Shown here in pieces: positions 1 through 7,412 of a stretch of 64,000 nucleotides of DNA. A program made the position numbers and the translations under genes. The stretch's first letter is position 1. Each line of letters begins with the position of its first letter. This DNA is from an uncultured Oscillospiraceae bacterium (GTDB lineage Bacteria > Bacillota > Clostridia > Oscillospirales > Oscillospiraceae), in the NCBI GenBank assembly GCA_910584045.1, contig CAJTYO010000005.1, forward strand, positions 28,683 to 92,682. Direction: 5' to 3'. The notes below the pieces were generated by a model. It saw only the letters and a list, made by a program, of their open reading frames with translations. It did no database searches and had not been told where the DNA came from.

Positions 1-407
1 ACTCCTCCCGGCTCAACGGCCTGGACCCCAAGCTCATCAAGCTGATGACATATGTGATTCTGGGCGTGTGCGTGGCCGTGGCGGGCTTCATCCGAGTCAG
101 CCGCAGCGGCTCCATCAACTACTCCCGCATCGCGGAGAACATCGAGATGGATGCCATTCTGGCCGTGGCATTGGGTGGCAATGCCCTCAGCGGCGGCAAA
201 TTCAATATCTATGGCTCCATCCTGGGTGCGTACGTCATCCAATTCCTCACCACCACCCTTTACAAGTACGAGGTGCCCTCCACGGCCCTGCCCGCCTATA
301 AGGCGGTGGTGGTTATCCTGCTGGTGGTGCTCAGCGCCCCGGTGGTGCAGGAGAAGCTGGCCAGCATTCGGAAGGCGCCCGCCAAAGCGGCAAAGGAGGT
401 GTCCTAA
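1..407 (+). CDS. Sugar ABC transporter permease, C-terminal part (cut by the window start)
   Basis: The reading frame is open from base 3, so the beginning of the gene lies outside the window. The visible 134 residues are hydrophobic and carry the loop typical of ribose/galactofuranose-type permeases (GGNALSGGKFNIYGS, then ILGAYVIQ), where the BPD_transp_2 family couples to its ATPase. The protein would sit in the cytoplasmic membrane and form half of the sugar channel. It ends with TAA one base before the next permease, so the two are one operon. Two different permeases in a row is the arrangement of ytfT-yjfF, the galactofuranose-type importer; the binding protein and ATPase would be upstream. 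The substrate is not shown by the sequence. Confidence 0.85.
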   Translation, partial: SSRLNGLDPKLIKLMTYVILGVCVAVAGFIRVSRSGSINYSRIAENIEMDAILAVALGGNALSGGKFNIYGSILGAYVIQFLTTTLYKYEVPSTALPAYKAVVVILLVVLSAPVVQEKLASIRKAPAKAAKEVS

Positions 408-408
408 A

Positions 409-1485
409 ATGCCGAAGGGAATTGCAGTTGATAAGCAGGGGCGGATCAAGGAGCGGACTGCTATGAGCGATACCAATCTGCTGCTTACCATTACAGTGGT
501 TGTTTTCTTCATTCTGTATCTGTCCGCCGTGTTTTTCCTGGGCGGCAGCTTCACCAAACCCCAGAACTTTCTGAACATTCTTAACAATAACGCATCCCTC
601 ATTGTCCTGTCCTGCGGTATGAGTCTGGTGATGATTACCGGCGGCATCGACATCAGTGTGGGCGCGGTCACGTGCCTGGTCTGTATGGTCAGCGCGGTGA
701 ATCTGGAGCAGCAGGGGGGGAATATGCTCACGGTGATTCTCATCGGGCTGGGTATAGGACTGGCCTTCGGTGTAATCCAGGGCTTCCTGGTGGCCCATCT
801 GGGGATTCAGCCCTTCATCATCTCCCTGGCGGGCATGTTTTTCGCCAAGGGCATGACCACCATTGTGAGCAAGGAGCCCGTGCGGGTGACCAACGAGGGA
901 TTCCTGGCGGTGAAGGAGACCCGCATCATCGTCCCCGGCCTGGGCTCCGCCAACAAAGCGGGAGAGTACATTGACGCTTATGTGGAGGTGGGTGTGGTCA
1001 TTGCACTGCTGGTGGTGGCGCTCCTCTTTTGCCTGCTGCGCTGGACCAAGCTGGGCCGCAGTTTCTACGCTGTGGGCGGCAGCAACCAGAGCGCAAATAT
1101 GCTGGGAATCAATGTGCGCCGTACCAAGTTCCTGGCCCATGTGCTGTGCGGACTGCTGGCGGGACTGGGCGGCATCCTCTACTTCCTCCATGTTGGCAGC
1201 GGCGATGTAGCTAACGGCGCGGGGGACGAGATGAACGCCATTGCCTCCTCTATCATTGGCGGCACCCTGCTCACCGGTGGTGTGGGCAATGTTGTCGGCT
1301 CCTTCTTCGGTGTGCTGAGCCTAAACACTATTAAGCGTATTGTATCTTCTTTGGGCTTTGATGAGGCGTGGTGGTCCAACATTACTGTAGCTGCCATGCT
1401 GTGCCTGTTTCTGGTGATCCAGAGTGTGGTCCTGCTGCGCAAGAGCGCCGGCGGCAAGGGAAAGGGCACGGTAGAGAAGAAATAA
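409..1485 (+). CDS. Sugar ABC transporter permease, YjfF-like
   Basis: This gives 358 residues from an ATG preceded by AAAGGAGGT with eight bases of spacing. A longer open frame exists upstream but overlaps the preceding permease and has no such site. The protein has about eight to ten membrane segments and family signatures such as MSLVMITGGIDISVG near residue 65 and the coupling loop near residue 280 (ASSIIGGTLLTGGVGNVVGS). It is the second subunit of a heterodimeric sugar importer with the gene before it. The N-terminal 18 residues are polar and include a second possible start (MSDTNLL), so the true start could be slightly later. A strong hairpin follows, ending the operon. Confidence 0.88.
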   Translation: MPKGIAVDKQGRIKERTAMSDTNLLLTITVVVFFILYLSAVFFLGGSFTKPQNFLNILNNNASLIVLSCGMSLVMITGGIDISVGAVTCLVCMVSAVNLEQQGGNMLTVILIGLGIGLAFGVIQGFLVAHLGIQPFIISLAGMFFAKGMTTIVSKEPVRVTNEGFLAVKETRIIVPGLGSANKAGEYIDAYVEVGVVIALLVVALLFCLLRWTKLGRSFYAVGGSNQSANMLGINVRRTKFLAHVLCGLLAGLGGILYFLHVGSGDVANGAGDEMNAIASSIIGGTLLTGGVGNVVGSFFGVLSLNTIKRIVSSLGFDEAWWSNITVAAMLCLFLVIQSVVLLRKSAGGKGKGTVEKK

Positions 1486-1503
1486 TTCCGTTCTGTATGC
1501 GGC

Positions 1504-1540
1504 AATCCGCCGGATAGACTTCTCTATCCGGCGGATTCTT
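1504..1540. terminator. Hairpin between convergent operons
   Basis: A perfect 14-bp stem (AATCCGCCGGATAG at 1504-1517 with its complement at 1524-1537) and a six-base loop. It sits between two converging operons and overlaps the last codons of the minus-strand gene. The T tract is poor on both sides, so termination efficiency is uncertain. Confidence 0.7.
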
Positions 1541-1775
1541 CATGCACCAGAATATATCCGTCCCCCTCCCGACGGTAGACGGCCTCCAAGTCCCGGTCCA
1601 GCAGAGTGAGCAGTGGGTCCTCTCCGCAGTAGAGCACACACGTGCCGCAGGAGGAGCTCAGGACTCGGGGGACGGGGGCCATCCGGGCCTCCGTCCCCTC
1701 TGCCCGGCCCAAAGCCCGGCAGCTCCGCAGAGCCGCCAGGTGGGTGTGGAAGGTTGCTGTATACTGCGCCATCAC
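1524..1775 (-). CDS. DUF3343 protein (putative Se/S carrier-like)
   Basis: This 83-residue protein matches the DUF3343 pattern: an N-terminal TFHTHLAAL helix segment and, near residue 43, SSCGTCVLY with a C-x2-C pair. Members are found beside selenium and sulfur trafficking genes and have been proposed to carry Se or S; no activity is established that I know of. The ATG overlaps the stop of the TusA-like gene by four bases, so the two are translationally coupled. It is the last gene of a three-gene unit with a YedE-like transporter. I see no in-frame UGA suggesting a selenoprotein. Confidence 0.75.
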   Translation of the reverse strand: MMAQYTATFHTHLAALRSCRALGRAEGTEARMAPVPRVLSSSCGTCVLYCGEDPLLTLLDRDLEAVYRREGDGYILVHEESAG

Positions 1776-1975
1776 TTTGTTAGAGTTAGTTTGAAGTCTC
1801 CGTCCAGATCAGAGACCTCCACCGCGTACCCTGCGTTCCGGGCAAAGCGGGTCACGTTCTCCAGGGAGCACTGGTTGTCTACCGCCACCTCCAGAGTTCC
1901 GGGTGCGCCGTTCTTAACGGCCTTTTGCACCATGATGACGGGCGTGGGACAGGAATATCCGCGAGCGTCCAGCAT
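1772..1975 (-). CDS. TusA-family sulfur/selenium carrier protein
   Basis: A 67-residue protein that begins MLDARGYSCPTPVIMVQKA, the classical TusA start with the catalytic cysteine in C-P-x-P, at residue 9. TusA proteins pass sulfur (or selenium) as a persulfide between partners in the cytoplasm. In many clostridia the related YedF protein fuses this domain to a second, DsrE-like domain; here the domain stands alone and a separate DUF3343 gene follows. The gene starts three bases after the transporter gene stops. Family assignment is firm; selenium rather than sulfur as cargo is inferred only from the neighbours. Confidence 0.85.
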   Translation of the reverse strand: MLDARGYSCPTPVIMVQKAVKNGAPGTLEVAVDNQCSLENVTRFARNAGYAVEVSDLDGDFKLTLTK

Positions 1976-1978
1976 TTC

Positions 1979-3076
1979 TCAGCCCTCCAATTTCTGTACA
2001 TTTGCAACGGAAATCACCGCTAGAACTATAAATCCAACCGTGACTGCCAGCGCAACAGGTCCCTTGCCAATCCCGTCGCCGGAGGATGCCAATCCGAGGT
2101 TGTGGGCGATAGCTGCCCCCACGATGAAGCCAGTAACGGTAACAGCGGAGTCTGTGTTGCCCTCCCCGGCCAAAATCAGCTGACGCAAGGGACATCCCCC
2201 CAGCAAGACGGATCCCCAGCCAACCAACGTCATACCCAGCAGGTTCCACAGCCATTCGCTGTGGGCGATGGGCTGTCCGGCGAAGCTGGGATGAAACTGG
2301 TTCAGAGCCAGATTGCCCGCCAGCACTGCCAGGATAATAACAGCGAAAGCGGAGAGCAGCCGGAAATCCCGGAACAGAACCGCGTCTCGGATGCCTCCTA
2401 CCATGCACAGTCGGGACCGCTGAGCCAATACACCGACCAGAAGCGATACGGCCAGCGCCGCCAGTAGGGGGGCCGCCATAGATCCGGGTCCCGTACGGCT
2501 GAAGAAGATAAAGTCTGGCCGTGCTGCCCGCAGGATCAGCAAAACCAGCATTAGAGCCGGAAATGTCAGACCTTCGGCAATGGACTGTGGGTGAGCCCGG
2601 CGGAGGCTGAAACCCCTGGTCAGAAACTGTATCCCGATCAAAATTCCCAAAACGAAGCCCACTAGCCCCACCAAGGCGTTTCCGTCGCCCCCACCGATGC
2701 GGATCACCATTCGCAGAGGACAGCCCAGGAATACCAGGGCCCCGATCATGACGAATACCGCAATCACAAACCGCAGCATGGGGGAGGACCCACCCTTGGA
2801 TCGGAACTCCTTTTTGACGAAGGCAATGGCCGTGGCCCCCAGCACCAGACCAATGATCTCCGGGCGGATGTACTGTACGATGCCGCTGTTCACCTCCGCG
2901 GAAAAACCCGCCCGCTGCAGGTCCAGTGCCCCCGCGATGTCCCGCAGGAAGCAGGCGATGCAGAAGCCCATGTTAGCCGGATTGCCCAGATAGGTTAGCA
3001 GCACTGCCGCCGCCCCCACCGCCAGGCCCGTTCCGATCAGCAGGCCGTAACGCTTGATAAAACTCTCCTTTGACAT
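1979..3076 (-). CDS. yedE: YedE-like putative selenium transporter (YeeE/YedE family)
   Basis: The 365-residue protein has about ten membrane segments and two repeats of the YeeE/YedE domain, each marked by a GCPLR motif (near residues 119 and 295). The family moves sulfur-containing ions such as thiosulfate, and the subfamily found next to TusA and DUF3343 is annotated as a putative selenium transporter. The start has GGAG eight bases upstream. It is first in the operon, under a good sigma-A promoter at 3183-3211. The membrane role is strongly supported; the selenium substrate is inferred from context. Confidence 0.8.
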   Translation of the reverse strand: MSKESFIKRYGLLIGTGLAVGAAAVLLTYLGNPANMGFCIACFLRDIAGALDLQRAGFSAEVNSGIVQYIRPEIIGLVLGATAIAFVKKEFRSKGGSSPMLRFVIAVFVMIGALVFLGCPLRMVIRIGGGDGNALVGLVGFVLGILIGIQFLTRGFSLRRAHPQSIAEGLTFPALMLVLLILRAARPDFIFFSRTGPGSMAAPLLAALAVSLLVGVLAQRSRLCMVGGIRDAVLFRDFRLLSAFAVIILAVLAGNLALNQFHPSFAGQPIAHSEWLWNLLGMTLVGWGSVLLGGCPLRQLILAGEGNTDSAVTVTGFIVGAAIAHNLGLASSGDGIGKGPVALAVTVGFIVLAVISVANVQKLEG

Positions 3077-3182
3077 TGTGTGTCTCCAACTCCTTTCTCT
3101 CGTGGCACGAGAAGCAGAAAAGCGCCTACGGATTTTCTTCCCCTTCCGTAAACGCCCCTTTCCCGTATTCCCTTTCTTCTAT

Positions 3183-3211
3183 AGTATACAGGGTCTCGCC
3201 GGATAATGCAA
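3183..3211 (-). promoter_or_regulatory. Sigma-A promoter of the yedE operon
   Basis: Read on the minus strand: -35 TTGCAT (3206-3211), 17-bp spacer, -10 TATACT (3183-3188). It lies about 107 bp upstream of the yedE start. Confidence 0.75.
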
Positions 3212-3239
3212 GCGTTATTTTTTTAAAAGAATAATGGGA

Positions 3240-3413
3240 AGGTTTTAATATGTAAATGGACAGTCGGATCAACGGGTCCGGCTGTTCATTTATCAGGTTT
3301 AGGTCACATCAAAAAGCCATGTGGAACCAATCCGTAGACCGTTGGATGGAAACAAGGCTTTCCTGGAAAAAGGAGCAGGGGCAGGACCCCAGAAAGGAGG
3401 ATCCTATATGGGC
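3240..3413 (+). ncRNA. Structured leader, copy A (orphan; its gene is gone)
   Basis: This 174-nt stretch is a near copy, in opposite orientation, of 9409-9583: nine substitutions and one indel by my count. It contains a long first hairpin (AAATGGACAG side pairing with CTGTTCATTT), a closing CAGG/CCTG pair around an AAAGCC/GGCTTT stem, an inner ATCC/GGAT hairpin, a GGGG/CCCC hairpin, then AAAGGAGG and ATGGGC. After ATGGGC the coding sequence of the other copy is not continued; the frame stops after nine codons. Most differences preserve pairing. I could not match it to a known riboswitch class. Confidence 0.55.
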
Positions 3414-3432
3414 AATGTCATTAAGTTAAGGG

Positions 3433-3469
3433 GTTAAGGGGGCAAATGCGGTGCATTTGCCCCCTTAAC
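3433..3469. repeat. Perfect 17-bp inverted repeat with 3-base loop
   Basis: GTTAAGGGGGCAAATGC at 3433-3449 pairs perfectly with 3453-3469. There is no T tract, so it is a poor terminator. It sits just inside copy A of the leader and just outside the IS5-like remnant, so it may mark an insertion junction. Confidence 0.7.
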
Positions 3470-3492
3470 ACACATACAGAAATCCGCAAAAG

Positions 3493-4130
3493 CTAGTAAG
3501 GTAACCAGATAAGGATACAGGCAAGACAGACGACAGCACGAAAATAGAGGGCTTTCTTCTCGTATCTGGTGACGAAGCGGCGGTTGTTTTTCAGTTTGAG
3601 GAACAGATTTTCAACCAGATGGCGTTCTTTGTATGTGTGTTAGTCAGTTTTTCTGGGATGTTTGGCAATGCTACGGCTAGGAATTACCGCAACTCCATCC
3701 CGTTCCTCCAACCAACGTATAAACTCATCGCTATCATAGCCTTTATCTGCCAATATGAGTTTGCCATTCAGATCAAAAGGCTCCAACAGCGTCTGTGCCA
3801 TGCAGATATCATTTCGGTTCCCACTGGAGAGTAAAAAGCGCAATAGATTCCCAAGCCCATCCGTTACTGCATGGACTTTCGTGGTCAAGCCCCCTCTGAT
3901 CCGTCCGGTTTCCTCGTGGTATCCCCTTTTTTGACCCCGCTGGCATGTTGGTGAACTTTGATCGTGGTGCTGTCCAGCACCAGTGCTGTTTCGTCCACCA
4001 AATCCTGTCCAATCAGGGCTGTAAGGATATCCTCCCATATTCCGGCTTTTGTCCATGCCCGAAATCGGCTGTATACGCTTTGCCATGGCCCGAACCGCTC
4101 CGGTAAAGCCCGCCTTGGTATTTCCCGTGT
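3493..4130 (-). pseudogene. IS5-family (IS427-like) transposase, inactivated
   Basis: Two overlapping frames reproduce the split IS427 layout. The first frame (about 4130 to 3895) encodes RFGPWQSVYSRFRAW and the DSTTIKVHQHASG catalytic segment. The second continues with GGLTTKVHAVTDGLGN, LADKGYDSDEF and, further on, YKERHLVENLFLKLKNNRR. An in-frame TAA at 3640-3642 splits the second frame just before YKERHLVEN, where a tyrosine codon would be expected, and the first roughly 40 residues of frame one are missing. The programmed frameshift is normal for this group; the nonsense codon and the 5-prime truncation are not, so the element is dead unless helped in trans. Confidence 0.85.
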
Positions 4131-4171
4131 TCAGCTTGACAAAAAAACGAGGAAAAATGTGGAGAATCCTA

Positions 4172-4200
4172 TTGACAACGGTGCAGTTTTGCGGTATACT
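4172..4200 (+). promoter_or_regulatory. Sigma-A promoter of the tRNA operon
   Basis: Consensus -35 TTGACA (4172-4177), 17-bp spacer, -10 TATACT (4195-4200), 43 bp upstream of the first tRNA. The truncated end of the IS5-like element stops about 40 bp upstream. Confidence 0.85.
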
Positions 4201-4243
4201 AAGCCCTGCCTAGCCGGTCGGGTAACTCTGTAGCCGGATATAT

Positions 4244-4320
4244 GGCGGCGTAGCTCAGTTGGCCAGAGCATTCGGTTCATACCCGAAGTGTCACCGGTTC
4301 GAATCCAGTCGCCGCTACCA
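4244..4320 (+). tRNA. tRNA-Met (CAT)
   Basis: A 77-nt cloverleaf with encoded CCA. The acceptor pairs GGCGGCG with CGCCGCT; the anticodon stem TTCGG/CCGAA closes the loop TTCATAC. It looks like the elongator type, although CAT could also be the lysidine-modified Ile tRNA. The T stem ACCGG/CCAGT has one C-A mismatch at the middle pair, which is unusual. Confidence 0.92.
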
Positions 4321-4343
4321 TGTTCCATATTGGGACAGCCCTT

Positions 4344-4418
4344 GGCGCGTTGGTCAAGCGGCTAAGACACCGCCCTTTCACGGCGGTAACACGGGTTCGA
4401 TTCCCGTACGCGTCACCA
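4344..4418 (+). tRNA. tRNA-Glu (TTC)
   Basis: A 75-nt cloverleaf with encoded CCA. Acceptor GGCGCGT/ACGCGTC, anticodon stem CCGCC/GGCGG around CTTTCAC, T stem CGGG(T)/(T)CCCG with TTCGATT. It lies 23 nt after tRNA-Met in the same unit. Confidence 0.95.
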
Positions 4419-4446
4419 CGACGGGAGGAATCGCTCCCGTCTCCAG

Positions 4447-4523
4447 GGAGGCTTAGCTCAGCTGGTTAGAGCGCATGCTTCACACGCATGAGGCCACTGG
4501 TTCGAGTCCAGTAGTCTCCACCA
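4447..4523 (+). tRNA. tRNA-Val (CAC)
   Basis: A 77-nt cloverleaf with encoded CCA. Acceptor GGAGGCT/AGTCTCC, anticodon loop TTCACAC. Last gene of the tRNA unit, directly followed by a terminator. The tyrosine integrase ends about 270 bp downstream, so this tRNA is one candidate attachment target, but I found no second copy of its 3-prime end on the right side of the island. Confidence 0.93.
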
Positions 4524-4524
4524 G

Positions 4525-4566
4525 AAAAATCCCTTAGAGCCGCAAGGCTTTGAGGGGTTTTTTTCT
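4525..4566 (+). terminator. Terminator of the tRNA operon
   Basis: Stem CCCTTAGAGCC with GGCTTTGAGGG (two or three G-U pairs), GCAA loop, then seven T residues. Confidence 0.9.
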
Positions 4567-4640
4567 TTCCATTTTCTGGAAAAATTTCTTCCCTTGATTT
4601 CCCGTAATTTAGGGCAATTTTCGGTGTTTTTGGGCCCCGT

Positions 4641-4660
4641 TGTTGCAAAAGTGTTGCAAA
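4641..4660. repeat. Direct repeats TGTTGCAAA, possible integrase arm sites
   Basis: TGTTGCAAA occurs at 4641-4649 and 4652-4660 (11-bp period) and TGTTGCAA again at 4777-4784, just beyond the stop of the integrase gene. Short repeats in this position are typical of integrase arm-type sites. This is inference from position and repetition only. Confidence 0.35.
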
Positions 4661-4675
4661 TTTTTGAAGCCCGCT

Positions 4676-4745
4676 GACCGCTGTGGCGCAATGGATTAAG
4701 CGTTTTTCAGTTGCTTCGGGCCCGGAAGACCAGTTGAAATGTGGA
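4676..4745 (+). other. tRNA-Arg-like remnant
   Basis: The segment CTGTGGCGCAATGGATTAAG matches the 5-prime half and D arm common in bacterial tRNA-Arg genes, and the following CTTCGG and GGAAG recall its anticodon arm. The T arm and acceptor do not complete a cloverleaf. It may be a degraded tRNA or half of an old attachment site next to the integrase. Confidence 0.3.
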
Positions 4746-4796
4746 TAGCTGACCCCGCAAAAACAGATTATTGCAATGTTGCAACAATTTTGGTGT

Positions 4797-5879
4797 TTAT
4801 GCAGTTGCCCGCAGAGCTTCACGAACCTTTTCCGCCGTCTGTGCTTCCCGAGAACGCCGGTCGTAGTGGGTATAGATCCGCAATGTCAAATCCACGGTGC
4901 TGTGTCCCGCCAGATACTGAATCTCCTTAATATCCAATCCCGCTTCGAAGAGACGGGTAATGTAGGTGTGGCGTAGGATGTGAGCTGTGATATGTGTATC
5001 CGGCAGCTCACGTTCGATCAGCTTCCACATACTCCTGTAGGATGACTGTGTGAGTGGAGCGTGGTTCTGCATGGCAAGTACATATTTGGAATGGGAGGTC
5101 TTTTTTTCCTGCCGCAGCCATGCTTCCAATTCTTCAGATAGCGGAAGGTTTCGTTTCCCTGCATCCGTCTTCAAGTAATCATTGATTGCTGTCTTTTGGC
5201 GATCACGCCCCAGCAACGCGCTTTGCCGAACGTAGATCATTTTCTTGGCAAAATCAATATTGTCCCAAGTAAGTGCCAAAATCTCTCCGCGTCGCATTCC
5301 GGTGTGCAGGGCAATCAGTAGATAAGTTCGGGCACGATGGTTTACCACTCGCTTCAGAAGGAGCCTGCTCTCATCTGGTGTGATGGTTTCTTTCTCCAAA
5401 GTCTTTTTTCCACTGGGCTTCAGCATACTGCTTACCGGGGACTTGGCGACTAGGCCGTTTTCCACAGCGACCTTGAAAATACTGCGTAAATTGACCAGCA
5501 CTTTAGACTGGAGCGAATTGCTTTTGGAAGCTAGGTCTGCCATGATTGCCTGAATATGCATAGGTGTAATATCCCGGAGTCGGTAACTGCCAATTGCAGG
5601 AAGAATATGGATGTTTAGGGAATTTTTGATGGCAATTAAGCTGTTTTCCCGTAAGTACGGCTTCTTATACATATCGTACCACATCTGTGCGAAATGACCG
5701 AATGTTTCTTCGCTGCAAATATCTACTCCGGAATTGACAAGAATTTGCGCTTTTATGACCTTCTCATCAAGCTCTTTTTGCGTTTTTGCCCGGAGATATT
5801 TACGTGATCCATCCGGAAGTTGAATGGCCTTGGTAAGATATTCATATTTTTTCTTGTTGCTTTTCGCTGTTTTTGTCAT
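4797..5879 (-). CDS. Tyrosine recombinase/integrase
   Basis: The 360-residue protein is a phage/Tn916-type integrase. An AP2-like N-terminal part (SRKYLRAKTQKELDEK) precedes a SAM-like core-binding domain at about 75-165 and the catalytic domain. Catalytic residues visible are the first Arg in HTGMRRGE, the H-x2-R box in HILRHTY, the GH pair and the nucleophile in YTHY near residue 340. I chose the ATG with AAAGGAG eight bases upstream; a start 24 codons further up has no ribosome site. It should catalyse integration and excision of the island. A small excisionase-like gene lies upstream on the same strand. Intact, so the element could still move if ends exist. Confidence 0.9.
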   Translation of the reverse strand: MTKTAKSNKKKYEYLTKAIQLPDGSRKYLRAKTQKELDEKVIKAQILVNSGVDICSEETFGHFAQMWYDMYKKPYLRENSLIAIKNSLNIHILPAIGSYRLRDITPMHIQAIMADLASKSNSLQSKVLVNLRSIFKVAVENGLVAKSPVSSMLKPSGKKTLEKETITPDESRLLLKRVVNHRARTYLLIALHTGMRRGEILALTWDNIDFAKKMIYVRQSALLGRDRQKTAINDYLKTDAGKRNLPLSEELEAWLRQEKKTSHSKYVLAMQNHAPLTQSSYRSMWKLIERELPDTHITAHILRHTYITRLFEAGLDIKEIQYLAGHSTVDLTLRIYTHYDRRSREAQTAEKVREALRATA

Positions 5880-6008
5880 TTGGCATTCTCCTTTCAGTAA
5901 TGCCCTGTGATGTAGCATATTTATTATACCGCATAAAACATGCTGCCGCAAGGTATTGTTTGAAATCCCTTTGCCGATAAAATTGCTTTATAAAATTTCA
6001 GGGCTGCT

Positions 6009-6254
6009 CTATTTGATTTGCCATACATTGCTCGGGTTGCTGCAAGATATGTTTCTCTGCTTAGTATGTTTTATTTCGCCTGTAAGATAGCCTTCCAGGG
6101 CCTCCAAGGATACAAGGTACTTCTTCCCTACCTTAACGCTTGGAACAGCTCCAGAGCGAAGGAGAGTGCGGATAGCAGTCTCTGTAAGGCAAGTCTGCGG
6201 ATCTTCTTCACGGAAATATGCGGCTGCCTCTTTGATCGTTCTGGTTCGTACCAT
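6009..6254 (-). CDS. Excisionase-like helix-turn-helix protein
   Basis: The 81-residue basic protein has a MerR/excisionase-type DNA-binding fold: TETAIRTLLRSGAVPSVKVG followed by KKYLVSLEALEGYLTGE. Such proteins bend DNA at attachment sites and direct integrases to excise. It lies 130 bp upstream of the integrase on the same strand with AGGAGG about six bases before ATG. The C-terminal 20 residues are polar and probably unstructured. It could instead be a simple transcription regulator of the element. Confidence 0.7.
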   Translation of the reverse strand: MVRTRTIKEAAAYFREEDPQTCLTETAIRTLLRSGAVPSVKVGKKYLVSLEALEGYLTGEIKHTKQRNISCSNPSNVWQIK

Positions 6255-6302
6255 GATATTCTCCTCCTTTGCAGCTTCGGAAAGCAGATGGGTGTTAATG
6301 AA

Positions 6303-6346
6303 AAAGCGATGCTCCCCGGTTCATTGACCGGAGAGCATCTTCTTTT
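6303..6346. terminator. Hairpin with T tracts on both sides
   Basis: GATGCTC and GAGCATC plus CCGGT/ACCGG form a 12-bp stem with one mismatch and a six-base loop. TTCTTTT follows on the plus strand and CGCTTTTT on the minus strand, so it may separate the sigma-like gene from the excisionase gene. Confidence 0.55.
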
Positions 6347-6450
6347 GACAGCTTAATCATATCACAGAGAATAGTGCCCTTGCAATACCCTCTGATATGA
6401 ATCGTTTGTGCACGCGCGGTGCCCTTGGTGTGCCCAAAGTATGCCCTTTA

Positions 6451-6942
6451 CTATGGCTGTGGGCGGTCTGCAAAGGTATACATTGCCACAAGGCGATCCA
6501 ACGCTCGGTTCTTAATTTTATGAACCGTTCTTGTTACCACATTCAGTTCCTGAGCAATATCGCTCCAAGTACGACCTTCAAAATAGAATCGTTTAATAAC
6601 AGTTTCCTGCTGCGTATCTTTTAGGAGTGCAATGTAGTATGCCAGTCTCTCCTGTTCACGTTCTAACGCAATCAAACGGTCAACTACTTCCTCGCGAACT
6701 TCAGCGTTTGCGCGATCAGTCTGCTCCTGGTAGTTCAATGCAATATAAAGCGTTTTGTTCGAGATATGTCCTTTACTGCGGGTAGCTCCATCACCATGGC
6801 CCAAGGACATTGCTCCAATCATTTCGTCCGATGAAACATTCGCTGGGTATTCCAGTTCATAATGCAGAAGAGCAATCTGGTTTATACGTTCGTGATATGA
6901 CTCTAATAGGCTAATCACATAGGCTCTTGTTTCGATAGCCAT
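6451..6942 (-). CDS. Sigma-70 region 4-like protein of a mobile element
   Basis: The 163-residue protein ends in a region-4-type helix-turn-helix (QQETVIKRFYFEGRTWSDIA then ELNVVTRTVHKIKNRALDRL), preceded by a long helical segment (about residues 75-110). Proteins of this shape occur in clostridial phages and integrative elements, related to the ArpU and DUF1492 groups, and activate late or transfer genes. There is no region 2, so it is not a free-standing sigma factor. No genes for it to activate are recognisable in the island, which suggests loss of cargo. Function inferred from the domain only. Confidence 0.65.
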   Translation of the reverse strand: MAIETRAYVISLLESYHERINQIALLHYELEYPANVSSDEMIGAMSLGHGDGATRSKGHISNKTLYIALNYQEQTDRANAEVREEVVDRLIALEREQERLAYYIALLKDTQQETVIKRFYFEGRTWSDIAQELNVVTRTVHKIKNRALDRLVAMYTFADRPQP

Positions 6943-7412
6943 TTTTCCGATTCCTCAATACCCGTCTTATAAGACGGTCGGCAAGCAGGCCCTTTATTCT
7001 GCTCTTGGTCATAAATATCCTAACATAAAGGCTTGGTTCCTGCGTAGCAAGCCGCCAGGATGTTCCATTTTACCATCTTAATAGGCGGAGCCCGTCCAGA
7101 CATCAACGGAGCAGCAAGAATTTTCCGGATTCTTCTACAGTTGCCCCAAATCCGCATATCAATCATCCATCTCCAACAGATTACTATGACCAGACAGATA
7201 TGCCAAAGAAATATCAGGCACACATGAATCCCCCCTGTGGTATGGCGGCAAATTTTCAAAAGCTCCATTCGTCCGTTTTTGTCACTATACGCCGAATATT
7301 AGAATAAACTGTGACGAAGTTCTGGAATTTTATTGGATTCGTTCGACGATATTCGACATTATTTGCACAAAAGTTCTTAAAAAATATGTTTTTCTGCAAA
7401 TATGCGTTAAAA
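6943..7412. other. Non-coding stretch with a possible decayed gene
   Basis: No convincing intact gene. On the minus strand, reading through one stop codon, the frame ending inside the sigma-like gene encodes peptide runs such as WNILAACYAGTKPLC and YDQEQNKGPACRPSYKTG, which read like real protein. I take it for a decayed gene but cannot name it. The part near 7270-7412 is AT-rich and holds nothing I can identify. Confidence 0.3.
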
